Assembly (NCBI GenBank): GCA_035326105.1
Contig: DAOKYO010000001.1
Span: 496,001 to 560,000 of the forward strand
Direction of reading: 5' to 3'
From: Bacilli bacterium
GTDB lineage: Bacteria; Bacillota_I; Bacilli_A; RFN20; CAG-826
DNA: 64,000 nt
A program made the translations under genes and the position numbers. This document shows, one piece after another, positions 16,294 to 25,250 of the stretch (position 1 is the stretch's first letter; each line of letters opens with the position of its first letter). Below the pieces are notes generated by a model. It was not told the DNA's origin. It saw only the letters and a list, made by a program, of their open reading frames with translations, and made no database searches.

Positions 16294-16530
16294 ATGCAAA
16301 AAAAGATGGCAGAACTAAAAATTGGTGAAATTGGAAAAGTTGTTGAAATGCAAGCCAAGGGCCGCATCCGTCAGCGTCTGTTCGATATGGGTATTACTCC
16401 GGGAACTGAAGTATTGATGGTCAGACGCGCGCCGCTCGGTGATCCATTTGAAATTAAACTGCGGGGATATCAACTTTCGCTTCGAAAAGTCGAAGGTGAT
16501 GAGGTAGTAGTGGAGGTTAAGGATGCTTAA
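16294..16530 (+). CDS. feoA: Ferrous iron transport protein FeoA
   Basis: A 78-residue SH3-like FeoA protein with the pattern KGRIRQRLFDMGITPGTEVLMVRRAPLGDPFEIKLRGYQLSLRK spread over residues 21-65. FeoA assists the FeoB channel at the membrane. It overlaps feoB by 8 bases. No FeoC-like gene is visible. Confidence 0.95.
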   Translation: MQKKMAELKIGEIGKVVEMQAKGRIRQRLFDMGITPGTEVLMVRRAPLGDPFEIKLRGYQLSLRKVEGDEVVVEVKDA

Positions 16531-18682
16531 ATTTGCGTTAGCGGGCAATCCCAATTCCGGAAAAACAACCCTTTTCAATTCATTGACCGGTTCGACGGCT
16601 CAGGTTGGCAATTGGCCGGGAGTTACGGTTGATAAGAAGGTCGGAACTTATAAAGCCGGTCAAGAAACCGTCCAAGTAGTGGACTTGCCAGGAATATATT
16701 CGCTTTCGCCCTATACCCCTGAAGAAGTTGTATCCCGTAATTTTTTAATCGATGAAAAACCGGATTGCGTCATTAATATCATCGATGCCACCAATTTAGA
16801 AAGAAATCTTTATCTCACCACGCAACTTTTGGAGATTGATGTTCCGGTTATCATTGCGCTCAATATGATGGATGCTGCGTTAGAATTAGGAGAAAAAATT
16901 GATATTGAGGCGATGATGAAGATTTTTCAAGTGCCGGTGGTTCCCATCAGCGCTTTAAAAAATGAAGGACTTGCAACTTTGATGCAGAAAGCTCTTATCG
17001 TCGCTCGGCACCCGCGGCATGGCTGGTCGGTAATTGAACGCAGTTCATTGAAAAAAGTCTTCGATCAAGTTCATCCCTTGGTTGAAAGCTTACCTTCCAT
17101 CGGGTCACACACCTTTCATATAGTAAAATTTATCGAAGGTGATGAAATGGAAAAAGCGATGCATCCCCATATCTATCAGCAAGTTCAGGAAATTGAATTA
17201 ACGCTGCCTCTTGATAATTTTAAAGGGGACTTCGGGGGTAAAGTCGCCGATGCTCGCTACAACTTTATCACCGAGCATTTTCCTGAGATTGTCCGCAGTA
17301 ATTACAACCCGCATGCCTTGACTAAAAGCGATAAAATTGATCGGATATTAACTAATAAATGGCTGGGAATTCCAATCTTTTTCTTGACGATGCTTTTGGT
17401 GTTTCATATTGTCTTTAGTCATGACTTTCTATTTTTAAGTATCTTTATTCCCAAAAACAGTTTCGATATTCCAATCATCGGAACCGACGCGATTAATTCG
17501 CCGGGGGTTATTTTGTCCGAGGCGGTGACATACTTATGCGACTTAATTGGTCTCGGTTTAACCTCCGTATTAAAAACGGCTCCCACCTGGCTAAATGGGC
17601 TTATTGTCGAGGGACTATGGGCCGGATTATCGACTGTGCTGGGTTTTATCCCACTAATTATTTCGCTGTTCTTCTTTATTACCTTACTTGAAGACAGCGG
17701 CTATATGGCCCGCGCGGCCTTTATTATGGATCGAGCATTTCGCCGGATGGGACTGAGCGGGCGTTCTTTTGTTCCGCTTCTAATGTCATTTGGGTGTGCT
17801 GTTCCGGGAATTATGGCTACTAGAACTCTTGAAAGTGAAAAAGAGAGGCGCCTAACTATTATGCTTACTCCTTTTTTCAGTTGCAGTGCTAAATTACAAA
17901 TTTGGGCCGCCTTCGGTGCCTTCCTGTATCAGGGCCAATATGCCGGGCTTGTCGTATTTTTAATTTATCTTTTGGGAATTTTGGTTTCTATTATCGCGGC
18001 CTTACTTCTTTCAAAACTATCGCGGAGTCGCAATTCCGGTTCGCCCTTTATTATGGAATTACCGGCCTATCATATTCCGCAGGCGAAAAACGTCGGTTTG
18101 CACCTTTGGGAAAAATTAAAGGATTATTTGCATCGAGCGGCGACAATTATTGCCGGTTCGATTGTCGTAATTTGGTTTTTATCCAGTTTCTCCTTTTCCT
18201 TCCGCATGGTCGATAATATCGATTACTCGATGCTCGGGCAAATTGCCAAAGTAATAAATTATGTTTTTTATCCGCTTGGATGGGCTCAAGGAAGTTATGG
18301 ATGGATGTATACGGTGGCCTCTTTCACGGGTTTAGTCGCTAAGGAGATGGTGCCGGCGACGTTAGGGACATTTGCTGGTATTTCAGAAGAGGCACTTATT
18401 GGCTCTTTATCCTTGCCCGCGGCCTTTTCCTTCATGGCTTTTAACCTACTGACGGTTCCTTGCATGGCTTCGGTCAGTGCCGCGCGCAGTGAACTGCGTA
18501 GTCGTCGAAAATTTATCGAGACCATATTATTTTGGATCGTCACCAGTTATGTTGTATCGATGATTGTCTATTGGGTGGGAACTATAACAATTCTTATTCC
18601 GGTGCTATTGTTTGTTCTTGTGCTTTTCTTCGTTTGGATTTTCTTGCCTTCTAAAAAGGATAAAAAAGTAATTCAACAATAA
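16523..18682 (+). CDS. feoB: Ferrous iron transporter FeoB
   Basis: A 719-residue Fe2+ transporter. The N-terminal G domain shows G1 GNPNSGKTT (residues 8-16), G3 DLPGIYSLSPYTPEE, G4 NMMD and an SALK G5-like segment. The membrane domain begins around residue 280 and includes two Gate motifs with GYMARAAFIMDR and SFGCAVPGIMATR near residues 395-435. The length is typical. Together with FeoA it imports Fe2+, as expected for an anaerobe. Confidence 0.96.
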   Translation: MLKFALAGNPNSGKTTLFNSLTGSTAQVGNWPGVTVDKKVGTYKAGQETVQVVDLPGIYSLSPYTPEEVVSRNFLIDEKPDCVINIIDATNLERNLYLTTQLLEIDVPVIIALNMMDAALELGEKIDIEAMMKIFQVPVVPISALKNEGLATLMQKALIVARHPRHGWSVIERSSLKKVFDQVHPLVESLPSIGSHTFHIVKFIEGDEMEKAMHPHIYQQVQEIELTLPLDNFKGDFGGKVADARYNFITEHFPEIVRSNYNPHALTKSDKIDRILTNKWLGIPIFFLTMLLVFHIVFSHDFLFLSIFIPKNSFDIPIIGTDAINSPGVILSEAVTYLCDLIGLGLTSVLKTAPTWLNGLIVEGLWAGLSTVLGFIPLIISLFFFITLLEDSGYMARAAFIMDRAFRRMGLSGRSFVPLLMSFGCAVPGIMATRTLESEKERRLTIMLTPFFSCSAKLQIWAAFGAFLYQGQYAGLVVFLIYLLGILVSIIAALLLSKLSRSRNSGSPFIMELPAYHIPQAKNVGLHLWEKLKDYLHRAATIIAGSIVVIWFLSSFSFSFRMVDNIDYSMLGQIAKVINYVFYPLGWAQGSYGWMYTVASFTGLVAKEMVPATLGTFAGISEEALIGSLSLPAAFSFMAFNLLTVPCMASVSAARSELRSRRKFIETILFWIVTSYVVSMIVYWVGTITILIPVLLFVLVLFFVWIFLPSKKDKKVIQQ

Positions 18683-18715
18683 TTGTTTTTGCTTTTCATT
18701 TGCTAAAATATAACC

Positions 18716-19210
18716 ATGAATAAGAATGTTTCCATTATTTTTCTTCCGGCTAATCTAGACAGCAAGCGCCTACAAGCGGACGAGCTTTTAGCGGCTTCTT
18801 TTGAAGCGGAAACCGAGGGCTTTTACCCCCATGTTACCTTGCTGACTTTTTCCGGAATTAAAACGACCAAGGTTAGGTATGAATTAGAAAGTATCCTCAA
18901 CTCGATTCCTTCCTTTTCTCTTGTTTTTGACCGAATGACAATCACTAATAATTTGTTGCGCCTTGAGAGTAATATGAGTTTAGAAATGGAAGAGATTTTC
19001 AAGCGGCTCATCGCCAATACGGATTTGATAAAAGCCATGCCGTCTTATCTTCATATGACAATGTTTAATGTTAAAAATTTGTCCGGGGAGGAGCAAGAAA
19101 AACTTCGAAATGGCATTGCTCTACCAAGACGAATTCACTTTGATCGAGTGGCGATTAGTTCGATATCCACCGGCGGATATCGACTGTTAAAAATCTATTC
19201 ATTAATGTAA
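18716..19210 (+). CDS. 2H phosphoesterase superfamily protein
   Basis: A 164-residue protein with the two His-x-Thr motifs of the 2H superfamily: HVTLL (about 40-44) and HMTMF (about 114-118). Relatives include RNA 2',3'-cyclic phosphodiesterases and 2'-5' RNA ligases such as ThpR. The substrate here is unknown. A TGCTAAAAT extended -10 box ends 6 bases before the ATG and there is no ribosome site, so the message is probably leaderless. Confidence 0.82.
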   Translation: MNKNVSIIFLPANLDSKRLQADELLAASFEAETEGFYPHVTLLTFSGIKTTKVRYELESILNSIPSFSLVFDRMTITNNLLRLESNMSLEMEEIFKRLIANTDLIKAMPSYLHMTMFNVKNLSGEEQEKLRNGIALPRRIHFDRVAISSISTGGYRLLKIYSLM

Positions 19211-19239
19211 AAAAGTAACGAGTCTTTATATAAATTGAT

Positions 19240-19265
19240 AGTCGCGATATGAGCGACTTTTTTTA
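19240..19265 (+). terminator. Intrinsic terminator
   Basis: A 6-bp stem AGTCGC/GCGACT (19240-19245 with 19253-19258) is followed by seven T. Confidence 0.75.
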
Positions 19266-19371
19266 TTGCGGTTTTTTACCGATAAACGTCGGAGGAAGGT
19301 TGTCGGTACAGAGGATAAAGTTTATAATTATAAACAAAGTTATCTTTAAAAAAGATAAGAGGAGAGTGCCG

Positions 19372-20139
19372 ATGGTTTCAAAAGACATTATCTCAAAACG
19401 TGATTATAAAACGGTATATGCCGTTGACGGACAAATTGTGAAAAGATTCAAACCCGGGTTTGATTTGGCACGGATTTTTAATGAAGCATTAAATCAAAGT
19501 TATATGGAGAAAACATCCATCAATGTTCCGAAGATTCTAAAAGTTGAACCGGATGAAACCGGAGCTTGGGCGATTTATTCCGAGCAAATTGCAGGAAAGA
19601 CAATTGGAGAATTGATTAAACTTCACCCTGAAAACACGGATAAATACTTAGAAATTTTTGTCGATCTTCAGGTGGAGATGCAAAAGATAGAGGTTCCATA
19701 CTTAAAACCTTTCCAGGCGATATTTCATAGTTCTTTAGTTACAAGCAATGAATTTCTGCCGACGATTCGCTTTGGTCTTCTTCAAGAATATTTGCGATTT
19801 CCCAAGAATCATAAAATTATTCATTTTGATTTTTCGTTTTCCAACATTGTGATTGACGGCAATAATAAGCCTTGGATTATCGATTGGTCACACGCGGTCA
19901 GCGGAACGGGCGCGGTTGATGCCATCAATACTTTTATTTGGCTTAATACGCATGGCTATCAGAATTTAAGCGATAAATATTTAGAACTTTATGCCGGCAA
20001 AAGCGGTATTGCCCAAGAGGAATTGCTGCTTTGGAAGCCAATCGTGGCGGCGGTTATCTATACCGGCGCTCCGGCAAAAGACAAAAAGTATCTATGGAAG
20101 CTTATCAGCCAAAGAGGAGAACAAGAAAATGGATTATAA
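19372..20139 (+). CDS. APH-like small-molecule kinase
   Basis: A 255-residue kinase of the aminoglycoside/choline phosphotransferase fold. The catalytic loop is HFDFSFSNIVID (HxDxxxxN, about 161-172) and the metal-binding motif is IIDWSHA (about 178-184). The ATG at 19372 is chosen because a GGAGAG site precedes it; a longer open frame upstream runs through the preceding terminator. It overlaps the hydrogenase-like gene by 11 bases, so the two are coupled. There is no reason to call it a resistance gene; the substrate is unknown. Confidence 0.82.
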   Translation: MVSKDIISKRDYKTVYAVDGQIVKRFKPGFDLARIFNEALNQSYMEKTSINVPKILKVEPDETGAWAIYSEQIAGKTIGELIKLHPENTDKYLEIFVDLQVEMQKIEVPYLKPFQAIFHSSLVTSNEFLPTIRFGLLQEYLRFPKNHKIIHFDFSFSNIVIDGNNKPWIIDWSHAVSGTGAVDAINTFIWLNTHGYQNLSDKYLELYAGKSGIAQEELLLWKPIVAAVIYTGAPAKDKKYLWKLISQRGEQENGL

Positions 20140-21562
20140 AATCAAATTTGACAGCAATGTTCAATCCGTTAAACATGCCGTTCTCCGCGAGGTGGCAAAA
20201 TTAGCTTTTTCCAACCGACTTTATGATGATTATGACAAATTACCGGAAGAGATTATGCCCGGGCCCAAACCGACGATGCGTTGCTGTAATTACAAGGAGC
20301 AAGCGATTCTCAAAGAACGCGTTAAAATTGCCTGTGGCGGCGATTTTCGAAATCCGAATATTCTTGAAGTGATTAAATCGGCGTGCGATGAATGCCCGCT
20401 GGGCGGATATACGGTTACCAATGCTTGCCGTGGCTGCATCGCTCACAAATGTCAGACCGTCTGTCCTAAAAATACCATTCATATTGATCCGATTACCCAT
20501 ACTGCCAAGATTGATAAAACCAATTGTGTCAACTGCGGAATGTGTGCCAAAGCTTGTCCGTATAGCGCTATTTTGGATATGAAACGACCCTGCGAGATGG
20601 CTTGTAAGGTTGGAGCCATATCGATTGATAAAGACGGCGCCAGTGAAATAAATGAAGAAAAATGCATTCGGTGCGGAGCGTGTGCCTATCAGTGTCCGTT
20701 CGGGGCCATTATGGATAAGTCCTATATGATTGATGTTATTGAAATGCTAAAAAGGGCTAAAAAGGATAAAAATTATCGGGTTGGGGTGATCGTTGCCCCG
20801 AGTATCGCCGGGCAATTCGAAAATGTTCGCTTGACCCAAGTCGTAAGCGGAATATTAGAGTTAGGTTTTTCGAGCGTTATAGAGGCGGCCAAGGGAGCGG
20901 ATATGGTGGCGATAGACGAGAGCGATGAACTTCTTGAAAAAGGATTTTTAACCTCCTCTTGCTGTCCGGCTTTTGTCCGTTATATCCAAGTTCATAAACC
21001 AAGCATCGCCGATCACGTATCGCACAACCTTTCACCTCAAGCGGCCATCGCCCGCTTTATCAAGCAGAAAGATCCGGAATTGCATTTGGTTTTTGTGGGT
21101 CCCTGCATCGCTAAAAAGATGGAGTGTCAATTACCCGAAGTCAATAAATATGTTGATGTGGCTTTAACCTTTGAGGAACTTTTGGCAATGTTTGCCGCCC
21201 AAGAGGTGGATCTAACCACTCAGCCGGATGGATTGCTCTCGGGGGCAAGTTACTTTGGAAGAATATTTGCTCGCTGCGGAGGCTTATCGGAAGCGGTTGC
21301 GCAGGCGATTAAGGAAAAGGGTCGCGAAGATTTTATTCTGCGCCCGGTTGCCGTTGACGGCATGGAAGCAGTCAAAGAGGTTGTCGCAAAAGTCGTCTCT
21401 AAAAAAGCGGACTTTAACTTTATTGAAGGTATGGCTTGTTCGGGAGGATGTATTGGGGGACCGGCGATGATTAACCATGAGATGCGGGATAAAATGATGG
21501 TTGAAAAAATGGCCCGGACGGGACGCGCCACAATCAATGATTCATTAAACGATATTGACTGA
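20129..21562 (+). CDS. [FeFe]-hydrogenase-like protein, monomeric group B type
   Basis: A 477-residue iron-sulfur protein. The N-terminal half has CDECPLGG, a cysteine cluster CRGCIAHKCQTVCP, and two ferredoxin-type motifs CVNCGMCAKACP and CIRCGACAYQCP (about 83-190), giving several [4Fe-4S] clusters. The C-terminal domain carries the three H-cluster motifs in variant form: L1 TSCCPAF, L2 GPCIAKK and L3 MACSGGCIGG. This fits hydrogen production or sensing in an anaerobe. The L1 motif ends in Phe rather than the Trp of group A. No HydEFG maturase gene is in the window. The ATG at 20129 has a GAGGAG site. Confidence 0.88.
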   Translation: MDYKIKFDSNVQSVKHAVLREVAKLAFSNRLYDDYDKLPEEIMPGPKPTMRCCNYKEQAILKERVKIACGGDFRNPNILEVIKSACDECPLGGYTVTNACRGCIAHKCQTVCPKNTIHIDPITHTAKIDKTNCVNCGMCAKACPYSAILDMKRPCEMACKVGAISIDKDGASEINEEKCIRCGACAYQCPFGAIMDKSYMIDVIEMLKRAKKDKNYRVGVIVAPSIAGQFENVRLTQVVSGILELGFSSVIEAAKGADMVAIDESDELLEKGFLTSSCCPAFVRYIQVHKPSIADHVSHNLSPQAAIARFIKQKDPELHLVFVGPCIAKKMECQLPEVNKYVDVALTFEELLAMFAAQEVDLTTQPDGLLSGASYFGRIFARCGGLSEAVAQAIKEKGREDFILRPVAVDGMEAVKEVVAKVVSKKADFNFIEGMACSGGCIGGPAMINHEMRDKMMVEKMARTGRATINDSLNDID

Positions 21563-21640
21563 TTTAACTTTTTAAACGAGAATATAAAGCATACATGTCT
21601 CAAAAAAAATACATTTTGCAAAGAAAATGGAAGGAATAAA

Positions 21641-22789
21641 ATGATTATAACGGTTGTTAGTGACGTTTTAGGAAAAGAGAATAATGGGACGACAATCGCC
21701 GCTATGAATCTCATTCGTGCCCTAAAAAAAAGAGGTCACACAGTTAGAGTATTATGCTGCGATCAAGACCGAAAAGGTCAGGAAAATTTCTATGTATGCC
21801 CTATTTTATCATTGGGGATATTTAACAATTATGTAGCAAAGAACGGAGTCCAGCTGGCGAAGCCCGACAAAGAAGTCGTTCGTTCTGCCTTACAAGGAGC
21901 GGATGCCGTCCATATCATGCTTCCCTTCGGTTTGGGAAAAAGCGCAATGCGGATGGCTCGGAAAATGGGTTTGCCTATTTCCGCCGGTTTCCACACCCAG
22001 GCAGAAAATATCACTTCGCATCTTTTTTTGAAAAACGAAAAGTTGAGCAACTTTATTGTCTACAAAGTTTTTTACAATTCTTTTTATCGTTATGTGGACG
22101 CAATTCATTATCCAACGGAATTTATTCATCAGGTTTTCGAAAAATATTCCGGGCATAAAACAAATGCTTTTGTGATATCTAATGGGGTCAACCTACGCTT
22201 TCAGAAACGGCCGGATGATTTTAAGCGGCCAGAAGAATTGAATGGCAATTATGTTATATTGTCTACGGGGCGCTATAGTGACGAAAAATGTCAAAAGGTT
22301 TTAATTAGGGCGGTAAAAAAGAGTCGTCACGAGAAGGATATTCAACTTGTTTTAGCGGGCGCAGGACCGTTAGAAAAAAAGTACCGTCATCTTGGATAGA
22401 GTCTTTCCAATAAACCAATCATGCGGTTTTTCGATCATGAAATGATGGTTAATGTCATTTATTCGGCGGATTTATATTGTCACCCAGCCGATATTGAAAT
22501 TGAATCAATTGCCTGTCTTGAAGCCATCAGCGGCGGCTTAGTGCCGCTTATTAGCAACTCCCATCGGAGTGCCGCCCGCCACTTTGCTTTGACGCCTGCG
22601 AATACTTTTAAAGTTAATAATGTCCATGATTTAGCCAACCAAATTGATTATTGGATTGAGCATCCAAAGGAAAAGGACGAAAACCGCAGACTTTACGAAC
22701 ATTTTACCGATCAATTTGCTTTTGAAACCTGCATGGATAGAATGGAAGAGATGATAGTCTCCACCGCCAGGAAGAAATCACATCAGTGA
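21641..22789 (+). pseudogene. GT4-family glycosyltransferase interrupted by in-frame amber codon
   Basis: A glycosyltransferase of GT-B fold and family 4, probably making a membrane glycolipid. The N-terminal part has GTTIAAMNLIRAL and HTQAENITS; the C-terminal part has the EIESIACLEA (EX7E) donor-binding motif. Residues 1-252 end at a TAG (22397-22399). The same frame then continues without a shift: after 7 codons comes the rest of the protein, so one codon separates a normal 382-residue enzyme from a truncated one. The downstream part has no ribosome site. It may be a true nonsense mutation or a sequencing error. It sits directly before an acyltransferase gene. Confidence 0.85.
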
Positions 22790-22804
22790 AAGGAGAGATT
22801 CACT

Positions 22805-23596
22805 ATGGATAAACAGCGCATCGTCTACTACGATAATGAGCTGACGGATGATTTTGCCGGTAACAATATTAAACAAAAAAAACTGGGCCCTCGCTTTAAA
22901 TATATTCATCGAAACATTTTCTGGCGTTTTGGTTCATGGTTTGCCTATTATTTTATCGCTTGGCCGATTTTAGGATTGATTGGTTCCATCAAATTTGGCG
23001 TTCGGATTAAGGGAAGAAAAAACTTGAAATCATTACGGAAAACAGGCTTTTTCGTTTATGGAAATCATTCGTGCTGGGGAGATTCCTTCTTCACTTCGAC
23101 AAAAGTCGTTTGCCCAAAACGGGCATATATCATCGCTAATCCCGATGCAGTATCACTCCCTTTTTTAAAGAACTTTGTCCAGATGATAGGCGCTACTCCG
23201 CTGCCGGATAGTTATCAGCGGACGCGCGAATTTCTTGATTGCATCAATTATCGCCTGAAGAAAAAACAAGTGATAATAATTTTCCCTGAGGCTCATATTT
23301 GGCCTTATTATACGGGCCTGAGAGATTTTTCTTCTTCCTCGTTTTTTTATCCGGTTAAAACGAACAAGCCGGTAATCGCTTTAGCGGGTACTTGGCGCGC
23401 GCCTAAAAAGGCCGGTAAAAAGCCAAGGATTACTCTTCATATCAGTACCCCCTTTTACCCTGATGCTAATTTGGATCGTAAGGAAGCGGAGCAAAAACTG
23501 CGCGATCAAGTTTATGAATTTTTAAAGGATAAGACATCTTCTAAGGACAACTACGAATATATTAGGTACGTGAAAAGAGATAAAGCTAGTGTATAG
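22805..23596 (+). CDS. PlsC-like 1-acylglycerol-3-phosphate acyltransferase
   Basis: A 263-residue membrane-associated acyltransferase. The catalytic HX4D motif is NHSCWGD (about 82-88), and the substrate-binding motif is FPEAH (about 161-165). A hydrophobic N-terminal segment FAYYFIAWPILGLIGSI anchors it. It should acylate a glycerolipid in phospholipid or glycolipid synthesis. It follows the glycosyltransferase by 15 bases with a GAAAGGAGAG site. Its stop codon lies inside the terminator hairpin. Confidence 0.88.
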   Translation: MDKQRIVYYDNELTDDFAGNNIKQKKLGPRFKYIHRNIFWRFGSWFAYYFIAWPILGLIGSIKFGVRIKGRKNLKSLRKTGFFVYGNHSCWGDSFFTSTKVVCPKRAYIIANPDAVSLPFLKNFVQMIGATPLPDSYQRTREFLDCINYRLKKKQVIIIFPEAHIWPYYTGLRDFSSSSFFYPVKTNKPVIALAGTWRAPKKAGKKPRITLHISTPFYPDANLDRKEAEQKLRDQVYEFLKDKTSSKDNYEYIRYVKRDKASV

Positions 23597-23612
23597 ACTA
23601 GCTTTTTTTGAG
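23582..23612 (+). terminator. Intrinsic terminator overlapping the acyltransferase stop
   Basis: A 9-bp stem AAAGCTAGT/ACTAGCTTT (23582-23590 with 23597-23605) is followed by a T run; the TAG stop is in the loop. Confidence 0.85.
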
Positions 23613-23669
23613 CGTTAGAAATCAAAAAAAGAGATTTATCGCTTATATTATGTATGTGAGGTGGAAGAT

Positions 23670-24836
23670 ATGGAAAACCATTATGAGGTAATTATTGTTG
23701 GCGCCGGGCCGGGTGGATTATCGGCAGCGGTTTATGCTGGCAGAAGCGAAATGAAGACGCTCATCATTGAAAAAGGAGCCCAAGGCGGGCGGGTTAAAGA
23801 CACTCTGGAGGTAAGCAATTATTTAGGAGCAGCTACGCTTAGCGGACCGGAATTAGTGGAACATTTTTATCAGCATGCACTTTTATTTCCAAGCGTTTCT
23901 TTGATTAGAACGACAGTTACCGGTATAAAAAAAGATGGTGACATATTTACTGTTTCAACTAAAAGGCGAGGCGATTTTACTGCTGACAGCGTAATTTTAG
24001 CTCTTGGTACCGAACCGCGGGTTTTAGGGCTTGCCGGCGAAAAAGAATATTTTGGCCGCGGAGTGCATTATTGTGCGACCTGCGACGGAGCTTTTTATAA
24101 AGACAAGGAAGTATATGTTTTGGGCGCGGGCGATCAAGCTATTGAAGAAGGCGACTTTTTAACTCGTTTTGCCAGGAATGTTCACATTATTGTGATTCAT
24201 GAAGAGGGGCACGTGGATGCCAATCAGCTGTCGTTTAATCGCGTAAAAGAGAATCCAAAGATTGATTTTATTTGGAATTCAACTTTGGACGAGGTTTTAG
24301 GAGACGGCAGTAAAGTAATTGGCCTAAAAATTAAAAATGTAAAAAGCGGAGAAATAAAAACCGTTCCCGCGGATGCCGTTTTCTCGTTTGTGGGGATGGT
24401 TCCTAATACGGGAATAGTACGAGATTCAGTCAAAATTGACCGCAATGGCTACATATATGTTGATGAAACGAAGGCCACAAGTCTTCCGGGCTTATATGCG
24501 GTGGGAGACTGCACAGTAACCTATCTTCGTCAGATAATTGTTGCCGCGAGCGACGGCGCCGTTGCCGCTACGGCCATTGAAAGATATTTAAAGGAAGTCA
24601 GCGGTATTAAACGCCTTCTCACTGCCGAAAGCGGCAAAGTCGCTTTTATCTTTTATTCCCCCTATGATCAAGAAAATTTAAGCCGTCTTGGACAGGAAGA
24701 AAAAATTCTTGGCGAGCAAGGATACATGGTATATCGCCAGGATATTTCCCGTCAGCATTTGTTATATGACCGACTGGCAATTAAGGAACCATTTGCTGTT
24801 ATAAAATATATAAATGGGAAAAAGGAGAGTGATTAG
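23670..24836 (+). CDS. trxB: Thioredoxin reductase with C-terminal extension
   Basis: A 388-residue FAD/NAD(P)H enzyme. It has the FAD motif GAGPGGLSAA (about 11-20), a redox-active pair in CATC (about 138-141), a second dinucleotide motif GAGDQAIEEG and the C-terminal FAD segment YAVGDC. A standard bacterial TrxB has about 310 residues. Here about 75 more follow after ATAIERYLKE, with a thioredoxin-like pattern VAFIFYSPYD but no CxxC. The ATG at 23670 is 6 bases after a GAGGTGG site and is chosen over an upstream GTG. The thioredoxin gene follows at once. Confidence 0.9.
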   Translation: MENHYEVIIVGAGPGGLSAAVYAGRSEMKTLIIEKGAQGGRVKDTLEVSNYLGAATLSGPELVEHFYQHALLFPSVSLIRTTVTGIKKDGDIFTVSTKRRGDFTADSVILALGTEPRVLGLAGEKEYFGRGVHYCATCDGAFYKDKEVYVLGAGDQAIEEGDFLTRFARNVHIIVIHEEGHVDANQLSFNRVKENPKIDFIWNSTLDEVLGDGSKVIGLKIKNVKSGEIKTVPADAVFSFVGMVPNTGIVRDSVKIDRNGYIYVDETKATSLPGLYAVGDCTVTYLRQIIVAASDGAVAATAIERYLKEVSGIKRLLTAESGKVAFIFYSPYDQENLSRLGQEEKILGEQGYMVYRQDISRQHLLYDRLAIKEPFAVIKYINGKKESD

Positions 24837-24837
24837 T

Positions 24838-25197
24838 ATGGATCGTTCTACGTTATTTAAGGTTAATAAGGAGGTGCTCATTCCTCTAAACAGAGAGGAA
24901 TATTATCCGCAACTTCAAAAAGCAGATTTACCGGTCGTAGTATATATTGGCGCCGAGTGGTGCATTAACTGCAAAAACCTTCATCCGGTTTTAGTGGAAG
25001 CTGCTGAGGGCGAATTCAAAGGTCGCCTGCAATTTCGTTATACTAATACCGATGAGAACAGAGGGTTCGCCCGGACATTAGAAGTAAATTCCATACCGAC
25101 TTTAATCGTCTATGATAAGGGCGTGGAAAAAGGTCGGCTGATGGGCGAGCAAAGTTATGATGATCTCGCGGAATTTCTCGATAAATTTGTAGCCTAA
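24838..25197 (+). CDS. Thioredoxin-like protein with WCINC active site
   Basis: A 119-residue thioredoxin-fold protein. The active site is WCINC (about 41-45) instead of the usual WCGPC, and the cis-Pro is in SIPTLIVYD (about 83-91). It follows trxB by one base with its own AAGGAG site, so the reductase is its probable electron donor. The non-standard dipeptide between the cysteines should change its redox potential; that is inference. Confidence 0.88.
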   Translation: MDRSTLFKVNKEVLIPLNREEYYPQLQKADLPVVVYIGAEWCINCKNLHPVLVEAAEGEFKGRLQFRYTNTDENRGFARTLEVNSIPTLIVYDKGVEKGRLMGEQSYDDLAEFLDKFVA

Positions 25198-25250
25198 TAT
25201 TCTCGATTATTTTTCCGATAATTGTGCTAGAATTATCGAGGAAACAACAT

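Noticed and set aside
19249..19371. N-terminal extension of the APH-like kinase
   Set aside because: The extra frame starts inside the terminator of the previous gene and has no ribosome site, while the ATG at 19372 has a strong one.
21641..22789. Recoding of UAG as an amino acid
   Set aside because: TAG ends several clearly complete genes in the window, such as the HD hydrolase, hpt and trxB, so genome-wide recoding is not plausible.
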